64,000 bases of DNA from NCBI RefSeq assembly GCF_009931655.1, contig NZ_CP047984.1:4791001-4855000 (forward strand), read 5' to 3'. Source of the stretch: Pontibacter russatus (GTDB lineage: Bacteria > Bacteroidota > Bacteroidia > Cytophagales > Hymenobacteraceae). Below are positions 60,784 through 64,000 of this stretch, piece after piece; the stretch's first letter is position 1, and each line of letters opens with the position of its first letter. The notes beneath the pieces are model-generated. The model was not told the DNA's origin, ran no database searches, and was given only the letters and a program-made list of their open reading frames with translations. Both the position numbers and the translations under genes were made by a program.

Positions 60784-60909
60784 TACAGCCTGTATCGATA
60801 TTCGGGCGTTTTAGGGGATAAGCATGTTAACTTATTTCAGGGCTAAGGCGGTTAACTGATTTACCAGTTTAGAGGTATATTCGAGTTTATCACTTATCTG
60901 TCTTGTGCA

Positions 60910-62196
60910 ATGAAAAAAAGGGATGTGTTTTTGTTTGGAGCTGGAGCTGTGATAGGTTGGAAAGGCCCTACAACTAACTATTTAACAGAGCGGGTGAGAA
61001 AGACTGGGCATAAAATAAAATCAGGCCAGTACATCACAGATATAATCTATCAGGCGCTGGTAGAGGTATGTAAGCTTAAGAAAGATGAAGTGAATTTTGA
61101 AACCATCATCAGTGTAGTGGAAGAGTTGATTGTCTATTACACTGGCTTTTCGGGCTCTGAGAGTAAATTGTCACTCACTTCCCCTTTTCTTTCTCCCTCC
61201 GCTCTACTCAATGATATAATACATATTGAGAGAAGAGAGAATGAAGGGGAACAGCCAACCAACATTAACTATAAATATAGACTGATATTTGAGGGCGATG
61301 CTGCACCAGAACAACACATTTTAAGAGGCCTGCTTACAAAAATTATCTCTCAAATTATGGCTGATGTCCTAGACTATAGCTATTATTCTGTTTCAAAAAA
61401 AGTCATAGTTGAAAATGAAGCGAACAAGCAGCTGAACGATGCTTTTGCCAGATGGATCAAAGCCAGTCTTTACCCAGAGAGGGTAGCCAGGATCTACACG
61501 TTAAACTATGACCGCCTATTTAAAATCGTCTTAGAAAACCGGGGGGTGCCCCTTTTTGAAGGATTTACAAACACTGGGGCAGCCATTGAACCGAATGCGT
61601 ATCATAGACCAGATTTAAAGCGTCTATACGAGCATGACTTCTCTTGCCATTACAACCTGCATGGCTCTGCCAGTTGGCATGTAAGTTCATTGAATAGACA
61701 GAATATGCCATCACATGAGTATTTTCTGGCGATTAACGGCCCATTAATTACAGGAAATGGAGATGTGGCAACTGTTCAAATTGAGAAAGGAAAAAACATC
61801 ATTTTGACGCCCATCATAACAGGTTATCAAAAAGCACAAAAAACAGCCATTACCCCTTTCAAACAAATGCAGGCAGCCTTTGACAAAGACTGTATGTTTG
61901 CCGATAACTTATTTATAGTAGGCTACTCTTTTGGAGATGCTCATATAAATGAATCAATTCGGAATGCTTTAAAAGAAAACGAGGAACTTCAGGTAACAAT
62001 TGTTGACCCTAACTTTATTAAGGGAGATATGTATGGCAAACTCTGGGAAGACTTGTTTTCACATACAAATTATGTTCCTGAGCCTATGTGTACAGACCAA
62101 CAAGGCAGGGATTTATATTCTTGCCTGAAGGGGCGAATTAGAGTGTATACCAAATTCTTTGCTGATTTTTTAAAAGAAGTCGCCCCTTTAGAATAA
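60910..62196 (+). CDS. SIR2-domain protein, probable anti-phage NADase effector
   Basis: 428 residues. Rossmann-type start FLFGAGAV at 7-14, T-L-N199-Y-D in IYTLNYDRLF, N249-L-H251-G-S253 in HYNLHGSASW with the expected catalytic histidine, and GYSFGDAHIN at 338-347, the usual end motif of the SIR2-like family. No membrane segment. SIR2 domains in defence genes (Thoeris ThsA, DSR, SIR2-HerA) deplete NAD when a phage infects. It is AT-rich, lies next to hsdR and has no obvious partner gene, so it may be a stand-alone system or have lost one. Confidence 0.8.
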   Translation: MKKRDVFLFGAGAVIGWKGPTTNYLTERVRKTGHKIKSGQYITDIIYQALVEVCKLKKDEVNFETIISVVEELIVYYTGFSGSESKLSLTSPFLSPSALLNDIIHIERRENEGEQPTNINYKYRLIFEGDAAPEQHILRGLLTKIISQIMADVLDYSYYSVSKKVIVENEANKQLNDAFARWIKASLYPERVARIYTLNYDRLFKIVLENRGVPLFEGFTNTGAAIEPNAYHRPDLKRLYEHDFSCHYNLHGSASWHVSSLNRQNMPSHEYFLAINGPLITGNGDVATVQIEKGKNIILTPIITGYQKAQKTAITPFKQMQAAFDKDCMFADNLFIVGYSFGDAHINESIRNALKENEELQVTIVDPNFIKGDMYGKLWEDLFSHTNYVPEPMCTDQQGRDLYSCLKGRIRVYTKFFADFLKEVAPLE

Positions 62197-62429
62197 TCGG
62201 GTGTTTCTTTAGCTTACCTGTTCAGCCTATAACACGCACACATAATTCATGTTCATATATGGCACAGGTAGTCAGGGCCAAATGCGGACAATTTTCTTTT
62301 TTTGTCACGGTCCTTGCTGAACATAAGGGTCCTTATTCGACTTCTTTTTTAGCTATTCTTGTCTTGCGCACATCATAAGGATTCCTCATTTCTGATACTC
62401 TATCTTAGAAATTGGCTGATCGCATTTAA

Positions 62430-64000
62430 TCAAGCCACACTCATCTTGTACTCCTTGTACCGCGCCTCTGCCTGCTCCATCACCTCGTCCAAAATCTCCT
62501 GCAGCTCGGCTTTTACTTTAAAGCGCAGCACCTTTTTCACGGCAAGTTGCAGCTGGGCTTTGGTGTCGTCTTTTTTGTACCAGTCGGGTTGGGAGGCGCT
62601 TTTCTTTACCTCGGCCAGTATCTTTTTTACCAGCTCTTTTATGAGTTCGAAGTCCTGCAAGGCGTTGGGGTGTTTTGCCAGTATTTCATAAAAAGCTTCT
62701 TCCTCTTCGGTAAGGCCCAGCTGGGTGCGGCGCTGGTCTTCCTCCTGCATTTCCCTTGCCACCTCGCGCATCTTCTCCATGGCAATCAGGCTGTCGAAAA
62801 AGTGGTTGTGATAGTGGGCGATTATCTTTTCTACTTCCTCTTTGAGCTTGCGGTACTTCACCAGGTTTTTGCTGGAGCGTACTTTTATCTCGTCATTCAT
62901 GATTTGGCGCAGGAGCTCCAACTTCAGTTCGTTGCCGGTCTTCTGTTCTTTGGCGGTTGCCAGGAAATCGTCGTTGATGATGGAGATGTCGAAGCGCTCG
63001 ATGCCCGCCATCTGGAACACGTCCACCACCTCCTCGCTTTCGATGCTGCGGTGGATGAGGTCCTTTATCTGGCCCTGTGATTTCTTGATGTTGGTGGTCG
63101 GGTATTTTACTTTGCGCACGGCTGCGCCTATGTGCTGGAAGAAGATTAAGTCCAGCGCGATGTTGTTGATGTTGTCGTGGCTCTTGACGATAGGAGCGAG
63201 GCTGCTGAGCTTCTTCTCGTTCAGCATAAAGGCTTTGCACTCCTCATCATCAGCCACGATGTAATTGGTGGCCTGGCTTACCAGCTTCATCTTGTCCGGT
63301 GCTGCCAGCGCGGGCCAGTTGCTGTACGAGAAGCCATCCGGCAGCTGCTCCTGCAGTAGCTCAATCACCTCCTGCGTCAGCGAGAAAGCCTCTTCCATAT
63401 CAAAAGCTACTTTGCCCTCGCCACCTGCCGAGGTATACTTCTTGGTGGCGTCGCGGAGCCTATCGCCGATGCCGATGTAGTCTACGATCAGGCCGCTGGG
63501 CTTGTCGCGGAAAACGGTGGCGACGCGGTTCACGGCCTGTATCAGGTTGTGGCCGCTCATTACCTTGTCTACATACAGCGTGTGCAGGGCGGGGTTGTCG
63601 AAGCCGGTGAGCCACATATCGCGCACGATCACGATTTTTAGCTTGTCGTCCGGGTTTTTGAAGCGGCTTTTCACTTCTTCCATCGCTTCCTTGGTACGCA
63701 CGTGCGGGTTCCACTCCGGCGGGTCTTTGGCGATGTTGGTGGTCATGATGACAGCTATTTCCGGGCAGCCTTCCAGTGAGGTCAGGGCATCGTAGAGCTT
63801 CACGCAGTTGCGGCGGCTCATGCACACCACCATGGCCTTTCCTTCCAGGCTGTTGGCGCGGTTGGTGTAGTGCTGCAGGATGTCTTTGGCGATGGCTTCC
63901 ACGCGCTCTTTGGAACCGGCGGCGTCTTCCATGGCGGCCCACAGTATCCGGTTACTGTCGCTCTCTTCCAGACCGCCGGTTATGGCCTCGGCTTCTTCCT
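62430..64000 (-). CDS. hsdR: Type I restriction enzyme subunit R, 3' part (runs off the right edge)
   Basis: Open to the right edge and ending at 62430; about 520 residues are visible. They cover the second RecA-like helicase domain (MVVCMSRRNCVKLYDAL, VRDMWLTGFDNPALHTLYVDK, then QAVNRVATVFRDKPSGLIVDY, motif VI) and the helical C-terminal region. This is the ATP-dependent DNA-translocating and cutting subunit. GC-rich and apparently uninterrupted here, but its hsdM and hsdS are the damaged remnants some 24 kb to the left on the same strand, so the enzyme is probably without partners unless others exist elsewhere. Confidence 0.93.
   Translation of the reverse strand, partial: EEAEAITGGLEESDSNRILWAAMEDAAGSKERVEAIAKDILQHYTNRANSLEGKAMVVCMSRRNCVKLYDALTSLEGCPEIAVIMTTNIAKDPPEWNPHVRTKEAMEEVKSRFKNPDDKLKIVIVRDMWLTGFDNPALHTLYVDKVMSGHNLIQAVNRVATVFRDKPSGLIVDYIGIGDRLRDATKKYTSAGGEGKVAFDMEEAFSLTQEVIELLQEQLPDGFSYSNWPALAAPDKMKLVSQATNYIVADDEECKAFMLNEKKLSSLAPIVKSHDNINNIALDLIFFQHIGAAVRKVKYPTTNIKKSQGQIKDLIHRSIESEEVVDVFQMAGIERFDISIINDDFLATAKEQKTGNELKLELLRQIMNDEIKVRSSKNLVKYRKLKEEVEKIIAHYHNHFFDSLIAMEKMREVAREMQEEDQRRTQLGLTEEEEAFYEILAKHPNALQDFELIKELVKKILAEVKKSASQPDWYKKDDTKAQLQLAVKKVLRFKVKAELQEILDEVMEQAEARYKEYKMSVA

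Larger units (their letters stand above)
59134..60909. other. Non-coding repeat region between the recombinase and the SIR2 gene
   Basis: About 1.8 kb. It holds the 10-bp arrays (59402-59587, 59735-59773, 59901-60320) and two overlapping palindromes (60711-60783). Open frames through the repeats arise only because the minus strand has no stop in the unit. The rest (60330-60700) shows nothing recognisable. Confidence 0.7.

Noticed and set aside
60310-60846. 178-codon rightward frame between the repeat array and the SIR2 gene
   Set aside because: Serine/arginine/leucine-rich with no domain, and it covers the palindromes, which are better seen as non-coding.

Overview
The window looks like a piece of a Bacteroidota chromosome, most likely a Hymenobacteraceae member close to Pontibacter. 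This is an inference from gene content and signals, not from a database match. The supporting signs are promoters of the form TTG-(about 19)-TAnnTTTG, the DUF3098 and FtsX-UppP-TruB-RibF neighbourhood, a bifunctional GNAT/carbon-nitrogen hydrolase, a tRNA-Cys without encoded CCA, and a strong taste for the word TATATA even inside GC-rich genes.

Layout. 1-8.2 kb is a surface-polysaccharide cluster. A leftward operon carries a MurJ-like flippase, a cupin with a frameshift, a DegT-type aminotransferase, a methyltransferase and two glycosyltransferases. Divergent to it are a sugar-nucleotide epimerase and a Wzz-like chain-length protein. 8.2-31.8 kb is ordinary core genome: CoA transferase, ribF-truB-uppP-DUF3098-ftsX, a TamB homologue divergent from tsaD, a hotdog thioesterase, smpB, an NlpC/P60 peptidase, an HNH nuclease, rpsA, tRNA-Cys, kdsA, apaG, ung and an ArsC-like reductase. 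Two intergenic gaps here are each bracketed by an unrelated 23-bp inverted repeat, a signal no annotated feature explains.

31.8-38.5 kb turns accessory. After a YpfJ-like zinc metallopeptidase comes a scarred type I restriction locus read leftward. hsdM survives only as its first ~25 and last ~58 codons, and hsdS is a half-gene with a nonsense codon near its start. Between them sit two AT-rich genes that look intact: a DUF4297/Cap4-type nuclease and a Rad50/SMC-like ATPase, i.e. a probable Lamassu-type anti-phage system. The 3' part of hsdR lies about 24 kb away at the right edge of the window.

38.5-56.6 kb holds an IS110-family transposase with a structured 5' region that may be a bridge RNA, outer-membrane proteins (one broken by an amber codon), remnants of an IS1-type transposase and a DUF1016 protein, an AI-2E family transporter, a response regulator and histidine kinase, and an acyl-CoA dehydrogenase. 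It ends with a compact glycan module: a long two-domain GT4 enzyme, a second GT4, and a convergent GH130 protein.

56.6-64 kb contains a small conserved hypothetical, a serine recombinase that has lost its ATG, a striking minisatellite (42 perfect copies of a 10-bp unit beside a decayed, partly inverted version), a SIR2-domain protein typical of abortive-infection effectors, and hsdR. Together 34-38 kb and 58-64 kb read as a defence island with several decaying parts.
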